A stretch of DNA of 64,000 bases. It comes from Liquidambar formosana. Taxonomy: Eukaryota > Streptophyta > Magnoliopsida > Saxifragales > Altingiaceae. Location: positions 10,205,338-10,269,337 of the forward strand of contig CM077820.1 of the NCBI GenBank assembly GCA_039720395.1, read 5' to 3'. The notes below the pieces were generated by a model, which was given only the letters and a program-made list of their open reading frames with translations, had not been told where the DNA came from and ran no database searches. Below, in pieces: positions 1 through 14,527 of this stretch. Every line of letters starts with the position of its first letter. The first letter of the stretch is position 1. The position numbers and the translations under genes are program-made.

Positions 1-550
1 GGTCGTTACAGTGCAGCAACTTTTTCAGACTGCTCTCCAGCAACGACAGCTCGTCCATCTCTCTGTGCAGCGTCGCCGTCAGGGTGACGTACCGGTCCAT
101 CTTCTTGTTCTTGAATTCCATCTCTTTCCAGCTCAACACCCAACAATGAGGATCCAGGCCGGTGTCGGAGAATTCTTGGAACGACCGGTCAAAACGGCGG
201 AGGTAGGCGTCGTCGCACCGCTTGCTTATTCGGGAGACGGACTGCGCAAGGAGCCGTAGATTCTCGGCCATCTCGGCGCAGGCGAGGCTGAGGAGGAAAG
301 CGTCCTCGTTCGAGACGATTTTGCGAACACCTTCGAGGGATATGGATTCGTTGCGGAGGCGAATTATGGCTTTGTCGGAGAGAGATTGCCAGAGGTGGAT
401 GATTTTCGACATGAGGCCGGCGATCTCGAAGGCCAAAACGCCGACGTTCGACTTCTTAGCCGTCTTTGGATTGGGTGCCACCGTTTTTACTGCGTCGAGG
501 CTGTTGGAGAGGGCGGTTTTCACCTTGATTAGCCATGTTTCAAGAGCCAT
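1..550 (-). CDS. PSI1-like protein (DUF3475/DUF668 family), 5' part, cut by window edge
   Basis: Reading down from an ATG at 550, the frame stays open for 183 codons to the window edge. The product starts MALETWLIKVKTAL and continues with VGVLAFEIAGLMSKIIHLW and SISLEGVRKIVSNEDAFLL at about residues 36-85. These are hallmarks of the plant DUF3475 domain found at the N-terminus of PSK SIMULATOR 1 (PSI1)-type proteins. The DUF668 domain expected further on would lie outside the window. Family members are plant-specific; PSI1 proteins promote growth downstream of phytosulfokine and associate with the plasma membrane, but this copy's role is inferred only. The start fits the family, whose members begin MALETW. 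The region is clearly more GC-rich than the surrounding AT-rich DNA, as expected of a real exon, and its leader is a GA-rich tract. I recall a DUF668 gene (AT5G51670) beside CPSF160 in Arabidopsis, the same neighbour as here. Confidence 0.85.
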   Translation of the reverse strand, partial: MALETWLIKVKTALSNSLDAVKTVAPNPKTAKKSNVGVLAFEIAGLMSKIIHLWQSLSDKAIIRLRNESISLEGVRKIVSNEDAFLLSLACAEMAENLRLLAQSVSRISKRCDDAYLRRFDRSFQEFSDTGLDPHCWVLSWKEMEFKNKKMDRYVTLTATLHREMDELSLLESSLKKLLHCND

Positions 551-602
551 GAAGAAGAAGAAGTTGGTGTATTGTTTTTTGGGTTGATGGGTTTGATGAG
601 GG

Positions 603-777
603 AGAAAGCAAAGGGAATTGAAGAAGAAGAGGAGGAGAGAGAGAGACAGAGAGACAGAGAGAAATAATTGAAGAGTGGAAATGCAGAGAGATAAGGATAA
701 AAGAGTGAGAATGAAGATGCAGGTGTAAGGCTCGTGGGATGTTGAAAGCCATTACATATAGTCTAATGAGAAAAAAC

Positions 778-811
<34 letters not shown>
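603..811. repeat. GA-rich leader/promoter tract with (GA)n microsatellite
   Basis: An imperfect GA-rich tract runs from about 603 to 664, and a purer (GA)n array of about 30 bp lies at 782-811. Both are upstream of the minus-strand ATG at 550. On the coding strand they read as CT-rich, typical of plant 5' leaders and core promoters. The long minus-strand frame through this tract (540-752) is low-complexity and not taken as a gene. Confidence 0.7.
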
Positions 812-813
<2 letters not shown>

Positions 814-3800
814 TCATAGGAATTGTTAGACCCACATGAGAAAGGGTGAGAGAGATATTAGACCCAGTTTCAAAAACAGCGCGTGTTTAACACTTCACCT
901 ATTTGGTACTTTTGTCTTATCTGTTTGGAGTACAACTCGATAACAAAGCGCGTAGAAAAGTCAGTTCTGTTTGTTGTTCAGGTTGGCTTTTTTTTTTTTT
1001 TTTTTTTGGTTTATAAATTTGGGGATAATAAATATTATCTCAGTGGGTAAAAGATACCTTTATGAGGGTTGTTTGGATGCCCAAAAAAAGAAACACTTTT
1101 CCTTGCTTAGATGCTGTTTTCTTCTCCCTTCTGCAATGGAAGCAGTGGCATTTATCATTATTGGGGCTTTTACCCTTTTGAATTCTAAAGTTCTAATTTT
1201 ATAGGGAGTAATTATTATTATTTTTGGTTATGTGATTTGTTTTTGTGTACATTAAATGGCATAAGGTCTTTCTCAATTGATCCAAGAATAAGGAATGGAT
1301 AGAGCTATGCTCACCTAATGATGTGAGGTTTTTGACAGGACGCAGAAAATCACTAATGTATATGAATATTACTGCAGAAAATGTCTGCATCCTTTTGGAC
1401 ATAACAACCAGAGAGAATTTATTAGGTAATGGATTTTTTCTAACACTCTCAATACCTTTCATGACCATATACAATTGATGTCTTTTAGTTATGTTAGTAT
1501 TTGGGTCAGGTTACAATTCGAATCAATGGTCTACTCACGGGCAGTGCTAGATCTTGATAGTTAAGTTTCCTATTAGTCTTGGTTTCCTTTTTGTATAAGG
1601 AGCTTTAGTTCTATTAGGGTTAAACTTAATATGAGCAAATATAAGAGAAGCCTCTCCATTGGATTGAGATTACTACCAATGTTGCCTCCTGTAGAATTAT
1701 CTCCTTTCTCTAACACTCGTTCTTTAGGATCACTATAACATATGGGTCTTGGTGAAAAGAGGAGCACACACAAAGGAGGTTTGTCTAGTATCGGAAGCGT
1801 GAAAAAATGTGTAGCGAGGGCGACTAAGTGGGCTTGTAACAACATAACAATAAATGATTCTCTTCGGCGAGAGGTAATCATTGAACCCGTTTTGTATACT
1901 ATTTGCAGTAGTTATAGCATATTTATGGGTTCTACGGAATTGAAGACGAGCATCTCCAATAAGATTATTAAGAATATGTCTACGAAGAAAAGCAAAGTGT
2001 CAATCCAATAATTGTATAAGAAATATTTTGTTCGATTTTGAAGTAAAAGGTAATAAAATAAAATTATAAAATTATCTTGTAATCGTGAAAATATTTTTAT
2101 AATTAACTTGTTTGAGAGCTCTATCCTTAACTAATCTTTTCAACTTGTGCATTCCACTCATCCCATACGCATTATGCAATTATCAAATCTTTCGGATCTT
2201 GGGGAGATTTAAGGGATCAAACGTTTTCCTGAGATTTCAAACACTCGACATTTGTTTCTCTTAAGACATTTATTCATGATCTACGCTTCCTAATGTATTT
2301 ATCGAGGTTCAGCTTACCATTAGACTTCTAGAGTTCTCAAATTTCATTAATTTAGAAAATCTTTTATGGGTTTCTCTTAATTTTGACATATACTTTACAA
2401 CTGGCCGGTGAGCCTTCCATTCTTAAACTGAAAATGAATAGACAATTTCCTAGTGAAAACTAATAGAAAACTTCATTTACAATGAACGAACAATATGGTT
2501 ACAGAGCTCATGCACTCACACAAAGACAAAAAGGAATTTAAAAAAAAAATAAAATGAAAATAGCCATTTCCCATCACAGTTAGAGATTGACACGTGTGCC
2601 AACCACAAAGGGGAGCTGTATAACCGATGCACGTGTAACTTAAGACCTTAAATCAAGATCTGTCCTGCCATTCTCACAGAAAAATTTGACCTCCTTTGTA
2701 CTAAAAATACAATGGATGATGATAGCCTCTGTTGACATGTGGCCATAACATTTTTTCTCCCCTTTTTCTGCTGGGAACATGTGTGAATTCATGCTAGTGG
2801 TGTTAAAAAAAGGTGTTTGGCAAGTGGTTCCACCTTGATGATCTATGGTACAAGCTTTCAAACTAACTTTATAACATGCATGTGTCAAAAAATCCTAGTG
2901 GTTTTCAACTTGATTGAATGATCATAGCTGATCAATTCTTTATCAATATACCTGGTTAATGCATCTACACCACATGATAGCAAGACAGCTCCACCACATT
3001 TTCCATCACAAAACCATTGATGTAATTGGTTCATCTATATTCAAGTTTTATGGAAAGGTATAACTGTATTAAGCTTTGCCAAAATACTATAATAATCATG
3101 ATTTGTTTGTTTTAGACTTTTAGTCGATATCTAGCATTGTCTTTGTAATTATGGTAGTATCTCTCCTTTCACATTCTTCTTAAATAAAGAGATTGAAGAC
3201 TTGAGTCTCAATCCCATTTTCTGAAAAAATGTGTGCAAGGGACTAATTCTACGGGTACATGCACGTCCGATTGGTAAACCACCCACCCCCCAAAAAAACC
3301 TTTATTTAGCTTAATTATATATAGGAAAACCTATTTTAATGTACAAAAACAAGATAATTCATAAGGGGTATGACTTCTAATCTAATAAGTTAGAATGAAA
3401 TTACATATATGAATCAAGTTGTCAAAACCCCAGAAGTGTGAAGGTGCCTTATTCAAGATATTGAAGGTCAACTTTATAGTCTTGACAAGTGAAGGACAAT
3501 TAAGTGGAGATCATGTGGTAGAGAATGGTCCAAAATACATATAATATGGTGTCACCTTGCACTATAGGATCGTGCATTAGATTGAGAAAAGAAGGATAAT
3601 AATGCATAGTATTGTGTGGGGGGAAGAATATAGGGAAACCCCACTTACTCATTTCACATCACATGGTTAGTGGGAAGAGTGTTGGGTTGGTGGAATTGGG
3701 GTCATCAATTCTAGGGTTTGCAAGCTAGGGAGATTGACATTTGACCTTTCTAAAATTAGTGTGAGCTAAGGGCCTTCATTTTTTTCTTTTACTAATCTTC

Positions 3801-3944
3801 AAAAGGTTCTTTTTTACGTTGCCTTTTGCCTACCAAGGGATGGGCAGTGAACGAGATCCTTGTTTGCTTGTCGGAAAATAGAATGGCAACCATCCTACAT
3901 TTCCATGTCTTGGTATAAGTGCTTCTAAAACAATTGAGTGAGCC

Positions 3945-3975
<31 letters not shown>

Positions 3976-4886
3976 CTAATTGTTTTTAATAAAATTCTTC
4001 CCTCCTAGCATATTACAAAAAAACATGGTGTCTCATAGTTGGTTTAACAATTATCTTCCCCCCTCAAATGCCACAAAAAAATGGAAGGGAGGAGGAAGGG
4101 AGGGGGTTTGTTGAAAACCTTATTAATTATGATTAGTCTTCATTAATGCCGGCGGCAACGGGATTTGTAGTGAATTGAATGAGAAAATCAACAATGCTTG
4201 TTTCGACGAGAATTGTTGGAAAAAGAAGCCTTCCTCTCCTTCACCGTATGTAGAACTGCGTCGACGTGTTCAAATGTAGCCACTTGTCAATAAGTGAATG
4301 GCTAAATGCCAAGATGTAGATCCGATGACGACGTAGTAATCAATGTGGGTATTTTCGTATAATTTAGACGTGATTTTGTCGTTATTAATACAATTTTTAA
4401 GTCAAATCAATATAATTGAAAAGTTAAGGCATGCTGGATTGCAATTAAAGGGTAAAAATATGGTTCCATCTTTTTGGAAGAAATGCATGCATGGTACCCA
4501 ACACTCCGGATTTGAATATTACTCTGAGGAAAGGATCTTTGAATCTCTTCCAACTAGGTCTAGCTAGAGAAGGGTTTGATAAATTTTAATATATCATGAT
4601 CTAGCAACAAAATTTGTGAATTTTAAAATGGTCTGCGTGCTGACTTTCCTTCATTAATCGAGCAAATTGCTCTCTTCTTGATACGTAAATTAACTTAGAA
4701 AGACTTTTTTTTCTTTTGGGTTTGGATTCATAGTATCGATCTACATTATAAACTATTTAACTGAGGTGCCTTAGTGTGTGATCTTTACGGTTTGAAGCCA
4801 AATCGCTCTTTCAAATATTCCCATGTCATATGCATAGCACGTGCACATTTCTAGTATAAACTAGCAATAAAGCCTCAAAGATGAAT

Positions 4887-5067
4887 TTGGATCTTTTGTA
4901 GGTTTTTTCTCTGTAAAGATCTTGTAGAACTTTTCATAACCATCAGATTATTTGGTTTGTAAGTAAATAAAAAAATTAAAGAGCTGTTGGATCATCAAAC
5001 CTAACCTTATATAGCATGAAAAGCCCTACATTAAGATCCTTACAAGAAAAACCTACAAAGGATCCAA
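4887..5067. mobile_element. Small foldback (MITE-like) element
   Basis: The first roughly 50 bases, starting ttggatcttttgtaggtttt, are repeated in inverted orientation at the end (…aaaacctacaaaggatccaa) at roughly 85% identity, with a short AT-rich centre. That is the architecture of a non-autonomous foldback element. I see no clear target-site duplication, so the superfamily is undetermined. Confidence 0.5.
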
Positions 5068-7465
5068 GTCCCTCGAGGGTTAGGGTATGAGTGTGAAGCT
5101 TGGGGATGTAATATTTCAACATGAAATACACCTAGAGGCTAAAGAGCTACTTTAAATGTGAAAACTAGTAATCGAATTCAAGTAAAAAAGTGGACCAATA
5201 CGATGCCATGCGTGAGCCAGCTCCACACAGTTCACCAATCACTACTCAAGTAGAAATCATGGATAATGCTTGATGGTCAGACCCTGGCCTATAAGCTAAG
5301 TGTGATGCAATTATAATTATCCCATAGATTGGAATGATGCCATCATGCATATACAAGCATGTGATGATACACTACCAGTGGCCGGGCTAATATAGACAAG
5401 TCCAAAATCAGTGCATGTGTGATGCAGACATTGTTGAGAAGCCATATTATTGGTGATGTCATGGGAGCTAGGGCACATTTCAACCCCACGTACCCACCCT
5501 ATTCTTTGATGAATGTCTCCCATGCTTCACATTCAGGCCAATTCATATTGACCACTTGATAGGTTTTGTGTTTATGGACTCAAATCTTTTTAGTGATGAC
5601 TACTGTAGCAAACAAAATGGCCATTTGGGATATTTTTGTTTGAATAAACAGTAATGATTTTTTGTTCATGGTTTTGACTTTCTGCCGTGGTCTAGCAAGG
5701 AAAGGGGCTATCTTGTTTCAAAACATGGTCCAAATTATGCGATGGAGGGAGAGACAGGATGTCTCATTTAACATTTGGACCCAAATTTTGTTTAATACGT
5801 CTAACCTAAGGGATGGACCAATTGTTCTTGGGATTTAATGTCTTCCGAAGACGAATGTCTTAGCTAGGTTTGACTTCTCACTATCTCGTGAACACTTCCA
5901 CTGTGTTTCAAAATGTCTAGCATATATATTTCAATGTTGAACTAAAATATTTGATAACCATTCAGTTTGATAATTTGGGAAAGTGATTTCACAGGAAAGA
6001 AGTTAGAGATTATACCACCACTTTTTCAAAGGAAGAGAGAGTGAGAAACCACACTGACCAATTAATAGGGATTACACAAGAGAAGTGTTCGGATTCACAA
6101 GGCAACAACATGAACAACCTAATTGAGATAAGAGATTACACCACTATTTTCACAAAGAGAAAAACTTATGGCTAAAAAATTACACCTGTTGCATCTAGTA
6201 GATATTCTAGATAAGATTTGCTCTCAAATGGGATGTGAAAACTTTGTCCTTTTAAGCTATCTTTAAGAGGGAGGGGGGGAATTAAGACCACAAACAAATA
6301 CGTTTTAAATTTTTCTTCATACTTTTTAGATATAGCTATTCACTTTGATCTTATCTTTATTCGCACATGGATCATGATAATCCAAAGAGTTTCACGTTTG
6401 CATGAATAGGCCGGTTGCAACCGACCTAGAACACCCTTTTCTTGAACAAATTAATCTTTACTTTGCTTGCTTTTAAAAAGCATGGTAGAAAAACAGATTC
6501 ATCTGCATCTGTCCATATGGGCTGCACCCACTAGGGACATTGACCATGCCCAATTTTCTCCCTAAAAAGAGTAGAAATGAAAGAAGCAAAAGTTTTAAAA
6601 GGAAAAAAGGAAGAAAAGAAAAAAAGAGAGAAAACCTACATATGACTTTGATTTGGTGGGACAAAACCTAAAACACTATGCTGAAATTGTGAACCCGTTA
6701 GGTGCAACTCAAAAATTCGGAAGGCCGACGCCGTGGTGTGTCTAGCCGAGTTGACTCAGGCCACCAGTGCCCACCACCATTGTTACTAGGACCCATTTGA
6801 AAGACTTTCAATACATTTGAAGAAATGAAAGGCTCTCCTTTCATGTCAAACCACACTCATTTGGCTTTGGCCTTCTCGACCCCTTTCTCTCTCCTTTTAT
6901 GGGGGACCTAAGTGTGCATTAGTAAGATCCCACTATAAGTGCTTTTGGAATTTAAGACCCCAAAGAGGGTTTTTGTTAGTATGAGCAAAAAAGAAAATAT
7001 ATATAAATTAATAATATTATTATTTTTTAGATATTAAAAGGGTGATTCTACGCGTGAGAGGAGACACTCCATGGCCTCTCATTCATCGCAATAGAAGGGT
7101 TTGTGTTCCACTTTTTCTTGACATTCCTTAAAGAAAATGGTCCCAAAACAAACACTTAGAAACATCCCTAAAGATGGATGCTCTCTCTCTCCCTCTCCCT
7201 CACCCCCTTTCTACTATTTATGAACTATGTGCACGTGTGTCATCATCATTGTACGTACGTGGAAGACCGAATCATTCCATCATACGCACGTGCACGAGGC
7301 TAGGCACACGCGTGACTAGACCCATGGTAATGGTCCTATTAATCGCCCTTCGATCGAATACTTAAGAGGGTCACAATGGAATGGAAAACAAATGGGCCGA
7401 TCTTGAACGTTAAGAGTTCAAATCGACTTTTATCTTCAGATAGTAAATGAGTCATGAAAGCATGC

Positions 7466-7718
7466 ACATTTCCCTATTTTCAATTCATACAAAGTAGACA
7501 ATGGTTTTACTCATGTTTTATTTTTAATTGATCTAGGAGACTCCTGAACCAAAAAAAATATTCTGTAATAGTAACAATAGTCGTGACCCATATCTAAAAA
7601 ATACTCTTTGCTTAGTTACAAAACACATGCAGATTTTACTATCTTCAGTTCGTATAGAGTAGGCGACGGTTTTACTCGTGTTCCATGTTTAATTAATGTT
7701 AGAAACCCGTTGACCGAA

Positions 7719-7754
<36 letters not shown>

Positions 7755-7800
7755 CATAATCATGATTCATGACCCATACCTAAGAAATACTATTGCCTAG
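7466..7800. repeat. Diverged tandem duplication of about 160 bp with an (AAT)n array
   Basis: A block at about 7466-7622 (including ttcatacaaagtagacaatgg and gacccatatctaaaaaatact) recurs at about 7627-7800 (ttcgtatagagtaggcgacgg and gacccatacctaagaaatact). In the second copy an (AAT)n microsatellite at 7718-7753 has expanded in an A-rich stretch. Order and orientation are the same, so this is a direct tandem duplication. Confidence 0.5.
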
Positions 7801-9627
7801 TGGATTGGATTTGCATTGTAGCTGACATTAACTCGCACCACATATTCTCAGGTCAGAATTAACTCATAGTATTTGAACTGTGTGGAGAAATCTCAACCGT
7901 TGGATCATGAGATGATAACGACTCTACATGGATCCCACCAAAGAATGTTCCACCATTATTTCTAATTCTACATACAAGACCCCATCCAATGATTACACGA
8001 TCTGAAAACTACATCTATCATGCTCTAAGTATCTAGTAGTTGGGTCTTACACATTTTCTAAAGATAACAAGTTTAGGTACAAATACCAGCCCCTACAAAG
8101 TCTACTAAAAGCTTTGTTCCCCACCCCCCCCCCCCCCCAAAAAAAAAAAAAAAAAAACCCTACTTAAAGCCCAATTGTATTTTGCCATGTGTCTCAATAA
8201 CACTTTTTTATAAATAAATAAATAAAAAATTTAAAATTCATTGGATGCCGTCAATGATGACATGGCACTTGTTAATAGGATACTCAGTTGGCTGACCAGT
8301 AAGTAGTTATAGTGTTGCAACTGTTTGAAATGCAAAAGAGGAATCCGAGTCATAGGTACCCTTTCTAATCATTCATTAACAACACTAATAAACCTATAAA
8401 GTATTGTATTTGTAGTCTTCTCACAGCTCATTACAAAGAGATTAGGGTTGCTTTGTGTGAGTTTTAAACATCATTAGTTCATTTTGATGCTTTGACTAAT
8501 TCATCTGCTCCCACTGAACAAACCCCTGGATGATTTGGACACTGGAACTGCTTATGGGTCATTTGACAACAACATATACCTCATACATATACTTATCTTC
8601 TTTTTCAGTTCATGAGGTAACAAGCATAGATAAGGACATACAACACAGTTACGACACGACACAAACACCTCGGACATATCAAATCCTCAAAATTTAGGAC
8701 ATGATACGACAAGGACATGCTATTAATAAAATGCATATTTTATGTATATAACTAAATAATATCATACAGTTTCACATCCATTATTCAAAATGCATCTTTT
8801 GCATTATTTTTGGAAACCTTAGTGAAGTTATTCATTGATAAATATGACAAAAAGGAAAAAAGAAGATTAAAAAAACAAAAATATGAAAAAAAAAAAGTGT
8901 CATGTTGGAGGTGTGTCAAAAGAGTGTCGTGTTCGATATGTGTCCAACACGAACACGGCACCTCTAGAAAAGTGTCCATGCTTCCTAGTACATGAGTAGA
9001 GCCCAACAGACACTTTGTTTCTACAACAGGGCTAACTCACCCCCCCTTCTCCTTCCTAATAAACATGGATACCAATACACTTTTCAATACACTTTCATGT
9101 AGTTGAACCCAAGATCTCTCTCCAACAAGCAAAGAGCACAAACCATTCGAAGATGCTTTGGTTAATATTTACCTGGTAATAAACTCGTATATAATCATTC
9201 TATACAATTGAAACAGTAATAGGATGAAGATAAGTGGACCTGCAAGCATAAGATGACAATGCCCACATGCTTTACCATTTGATGTAAATGGCATCTTGAA
9301 AAGAAAATTTCTTTTTAACCATAATTTTTTACTGATAAAGATTTCATTTTTAGCAGAGTAAGTTTGGTGGGTAGTCTCTGTTGGTTTATGTTACAACATT
9401 ACCCCATTACCAACCAAGTTTTTGAAAGGTCGAAGAAAAATGATTTCCAATTTCCATGGCCTTGGGACTGTTTGAATCTAAAAGAACACGGAACTACAAA
9501 TGTAAGAAAATCGTAGAAATTAATCGTGGCCAAGAGAGCTGCTGCTAGCAAATATTACAGTAGTCCAGTAGCTGGTGAATCAATGGCATCAAGTTGTAAC
9601 AGCGTCTTAAAGCAAGGTTCCCAAGCC

Positions 9628-9659
<32 letters not shown>

Positions 9660-10325
9660 CGTCTTAAAGCAAGATTGCATGGAATAACTTGAACAGTGAT
9701 CACTGTCATTCTTAAGAGGGCAAAAGGCTGTTACATGATGAGTTTTTGCTTCATCTTTTCCTTATCAGTTCACAACCTGATACAAGGATAGTACAAACTA
9801 CCTACTAACCATGGAGTCTGATTGGGCAAATAGTGCCCAGGAAAATTGAGATGCACATTTGAGTAATTTTTTCCAAATAAATAATAAAAAACATTGGTTC
9901 AGACACCATAAATGAAGTTAAGAAGGAATCAGAATAGGGTAGAATCAGTAGCTTTCTACATTATATACACATCACAACATCTACAATGCATTTTTTGAAT
10001 CCTGATTAGAAAGCAAAGTGGCAGGTTCTTCCTAACATGAAATAATCTCCAGCCATGAGCGACAATCTAATCTAACATCAGATTGATAAGTAAAACAATG
10101 GGGCAACAAGCCAACAAGTAATTGCTCGATAATACAGACACTTTTGGCTGCTTTAGCACACTGTTATAAAGAAGAGGCAATTTTTACAAGAAATAATGGC
10201 TGGATTGGATAAATATATTACAAATGGCATAATTAAGGCTTACAAAATTTATCAACTTGCTCACCGAAATTTCGTTGCTATGCTGTTCCGCAATTCCTGT
10301 AAAGCTGCATTCTGACTGACTGCTC

Positions 10326-13300
10326 TCACAAGAAGCTTGTGCCTAGAGAGAGGTCATTCAAATTGGAGAGAATTTGCGAACGAGTTGTTCCAATCTGGTG
10401 GGCAATCTCAAGCTGCTCCTCCAATGGGAGCATCTCATAACTGCAAATGCATGAAAACCAGAGTAGATTTTATCAAAGCATTCAAGATTTATCGTGGCAG
10501 ATAATGCTATTCATTGACATTTTATAAAACAATCTGAACTAACCAATTATGTGTCGCAAATCCCTTGCTTAAATGTCATTAAAAAGCATGCAATGTGTGA
10601 TGGCAGGATAAATCAATGTAATCTGGACAATTTTTAAACCTTTAATTTTTTAGCCAGGCTTAATTCCTAAGACTAGGACTTCTGAACCCCATTGTTTTTT
10701 AAATATTACTGTTGCAATTCAAAGAAAAAAATGCCATGACCACCACACACGGTAAAAGGATTCAGTTTAGGATTTACTAAAATGGATGGCATTCTGATTT
10801 TATTATGGGTTGTGATGATGACTAGTTCATCTGTAATTGCCCCATCGTTGAAGATAGATTTTTACAAAAACACAATGGAGCAATTCAATTTCCATGCCAT
10901 GTCCAAACATGCCCTTATTCATCGGCTTCATATAAACAAAATAGATACCATAAGATGAGATGCTAATCAAGCCTCCACTAGGGAATACCACATCAAAGGA
11001 TAACAGCGTACTCAGTCATGAACTTATTTCCTGTGTAAAGACATTTAATTGACAGATGATTTCTATTCAATTCGCTTTACAGAAATGTTTCGAGAAAGAT
11101 GACTTACTGGCATAGCAGCTCACAGTCAACTATGCTGTCAGGGCCAGGCCGATGAGCCTTTCCATTTGAGTGAAACTGGCGGAAAGATCTTGGATTTAAT
11201 CCAGCAACATGGGGAACAGCATCAACAAGCTTTTTCTGCAATGACTGGAGCCTACGAAATGTGAGTTCATCAAGAGGTGCAATACAACCAATGCTTCCAT
11301 CCAGTGTACCAAATAATAGCGCAAACCGATTGGTTTTATCAGGGCCTGGAGTAGCACTTGATCGATCAGATGAAGTAGAAAGCATCTGTAGCCGTAAGAA
11401 TTTAGTCACAAGGGCACCAACATGAAACTCAGCTCTCGAAAGAAGCTTCTGTCCCTTCCAACTCTCTGACATCTTTGGTGCATAGTAAAATATCTGAATG
11501 GAGCATCCAAATATCAATGGTCAAAGCCACAAAAGTAAACTATATTTTGATGCATTATACAAGTAAAATCTTTTCTAATGACAACTATCAAAGGAAAAAA
11601 CTTCAAAGGTGAAGGAAAGTTTCAACATTACAAGATATATTACAAATTAAGATTGTAACTGAACTGCCTACAGTTTGGTTCTTTGCTTCTTCTTTTTTTC
11701 CTTTTAATTTCATTTTCATTTTATTTTTTTGTAATAAACAAACAATCCATATACACAACCCTCTGCCATCTGCCCTATCCCTTAATTTCTTCATTTACAT
11801 AATACATTTAAGTCCAAAACCCATTACATTGTTTATAAATGCATCGTAATGTTACTACTCAGAATACATTTGTTCATGATCTCCTCAACTGTGTGGATTT
11901 TAGGGCAAGAACTCCATAAAATATTCTGGAAACCCTTTTCCACCCAAATGTTCAACCTTGAGTTAGGAAGGGTACCAAATGTTTAACTTGTACAGTGTTT
12001 CACTTGTCTAAATTGATGGAGTTAGAAAGGGCTTCTTATTTATTGAATTTCTTCTTCTTTTTTTTTCTTTTCTATTTAAATAAAAATTGGGCTTATAATT
12101 TATTGATTTTTTTCTGTTTAAATAAAATTTTCAAACTATATAGCTGCAGATAATTATTTCCAAAAAACATATATAAAATAAATTTCAATATATATTTGCA
12201 ACTATTTTTAATAAGTTAACTACAACATAGTCATGTAAGACAATGAGAATGCATAACCTGTACATGAGAGAATTAACAAAAAGGTAAGAACTAATAGCAT
12301 CCTCAGAAAGCATCCAAGAAGAAACCCTACAATAAAAATAAGCAAAAACAAGAAAGTCCATGCTCTACAAAATTAACTAAATGTATCCCTCAAACTACAG
12401 TTAACCAAGAACAGTAAAAGGTTGCCATATTCAGAATGCAACTCTATGCCTTTTTACTTTCCTTTCAGTTCAAAAGGACCATAAGACTACACAAAAACAA
12501 AATTCATAAAGAAAAATTAAAATGCCAACCACATAATATAACCATTCCTACTTCACCCACTATATATAACATAAAAATCAAAGCATTTTCTAATTTCCTT
12601 TTTATCATTAATAGAAAATATATTCAAAAGAGAAAGAAAAGGGCTAAAGCGCCTTACATGGGAAACATACAAACTGCTTTCGGAAAAGTCAAGGTAACAA
12701 ATATCCAAACGAGCCCAAAAGAGATATCTGATCCTCTAAACAATGAGGACTCCAAAGGGAAACATTCTTAATGACAATCTCCTTAAGCTTAAGGAGCTGC
12801 CCCATACCAATTATCCTGTATCTTCACTTTCTGAGTTTGACAACTGTTAATCTTCAAGAAGAAGAAGAAACATAAGCTTGGTCTAACCTCCAATAGCTTT
12901 CACTTTCTAAGCTAGCCAATCGTGGATCTTCAAAACCCTAAGTTGAAGAATCTTAAAAAAAAGAAGAAACATCAACCAGAAAAGTAAACTACTCCCTCCG
13001 TCTCAAAAAGATAGGCCATTTTTGTTACTTTTTTTGTCCCAAAATGTTTGTCTATTTTGAAAAGTCAAATCATAAATTTTTTTAACTTTACTATACTACC
13101 CTTTATTATTTCAATAATTACTTTCTACACAAAACCCAATACTAAATAGGAGAGGGTATTGTTGGAAAAGATGGAGGTTAATAAATGAAAAGTCAATGCA
13201 ATGGTGGTTTTTTCTTAAACTGCGTGTTTTGTCAAACTTGGCCTATCTTTGTGGGACGGAGGAAGTAAAAGAAAAATAAAACAAAAGAGTGATTGTCTAA

Positions 13301-14108
13301 ACTGTCTAGGAATGGTTAACAATTCTGCAACTTACCTGCACTTTTGTTTGACTATTAAGGATATAGAGATCTGAGAACTCTATTTTAATGGATGTGGAAC
13401 CTTAAGAACTGAAAACTCAAAGCAGAGAAGAACACTGGCCAGCTAGGTTCCCTTGAATTTGGACCTATAAGGACTTAAGGTGAACAGTGGACCTTCATTT
13501 TGAATAATAAACTAAAAATAAACCATCATTAACACTGTAGTTTTGGAAGAGTGAACTAGCAATCGTATAATTCCATTAATTTTTTTGTCATATTCCCAAA
13601 CAAGCTTTCTTGCTATATTTTGTGATCCATAGGATTGAATATCATAGAGTCCTAAGATTAGAATCGTGATTTTAACAATCTTTCCTGAAGGGTTGTCAAG
13701 TAAAACTATTTCATTAGATAACTCCCCATATACTTAAAAATTTTGGTAAATTTGTGCAGAGACGTGGAGTGTACACCATTCTAGTACTAAGTACGCACAG
13801 CAAACCTCAGCACAAGCAGACAAGTATAAATCCATGATACAGCTGATTAAATAAGCAAGTCATTATGGATTAATAACATAAGTTCTGAACAGTAAGATAC
13901 TTGAAATCAAGGTTTTGATACCAAGATAACGTGTCGATTTTAAGATTCGTAGGATTTGGTGTACAAGAACAATGAAAGAAGAAGAGAAAAAGAGACAAGG
14001 CTGAGCCATGAAGAGGCGTGCATCCTCTCAAAAGTTAAAATCACATCTTATTTGACCACATCTTCCCAAGTAAATAGTTATATTGAAGAGGGGGAGATAA
14101 GAAACAGA

Positions 14109-14151
<43 letters not shown>

Positions 14152-14493
14152 TAGCCATAGGGAGATGATTGAGTGTGGACCGTCTGGGACAGATCGCATG
14201 GCTGGGAGCCGCGCATGGCTTTCATGTGCACGTGCCTGTTTGTCACTCACAGCTCCCAGTAGTGCGATCCCATCTAAGATGGTCTGCACCTGATTATTTT
14301 TGCGCGCGCGCGTGTGTATATATATATCCTATAAGGACGTGTTGATGTAAGTTACATCAGCACCAGCACCATGCATTGGGGGTTAAACACCACGCATGTG
14401 GGTTATATAGTACAATGCACCTATGCACAGGATACAACCCCCAAAACATGGTGTTGATATAAGAAAATCAGCGAGTGTTGATGAGACGGGATT

Positions 14494-14527
<34 letters not shown>

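Larger units (their letters stand above)
812..10325. other. Intergenic region without recognisable genes
   Basis: AT-rich DNA between the divergently oriented 5' end of the PSI1-like gene and the 3' end of CPSF160. No open frame here has the length, composition or recognisable domain of a real plant exon; the longest are under 90 codons. It holds simple repeats: a T run near 988-1007, (CT)n at 3949-3975, (AAT)n at 7718-7753, a C run followed by an A run at 8121-8157, and (AAATA)n near 9629-9656. It also holds an inverted repeat and a diverged tandem duplication, listed separately. Several CACGTG cores occur (for example near 2631 and 7290) without other promoter context. Confidence 0.6.

Noticed and set aside
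540..752. Minus-strand frame upstream of the PSI1-like ATG
   Set aside because: It translates the GA/CT-rich leader (Leu/Ser/His repeats) in a different frame from the real gene.
8630..9000. Repeat with gacacgacac/gtgtcgtg motifs, also near 26045-27165, as a single interrupted element
   Set aside because: The shared motifs are short and low-complexity, and I could not define ends or a convincing alignment by eye.
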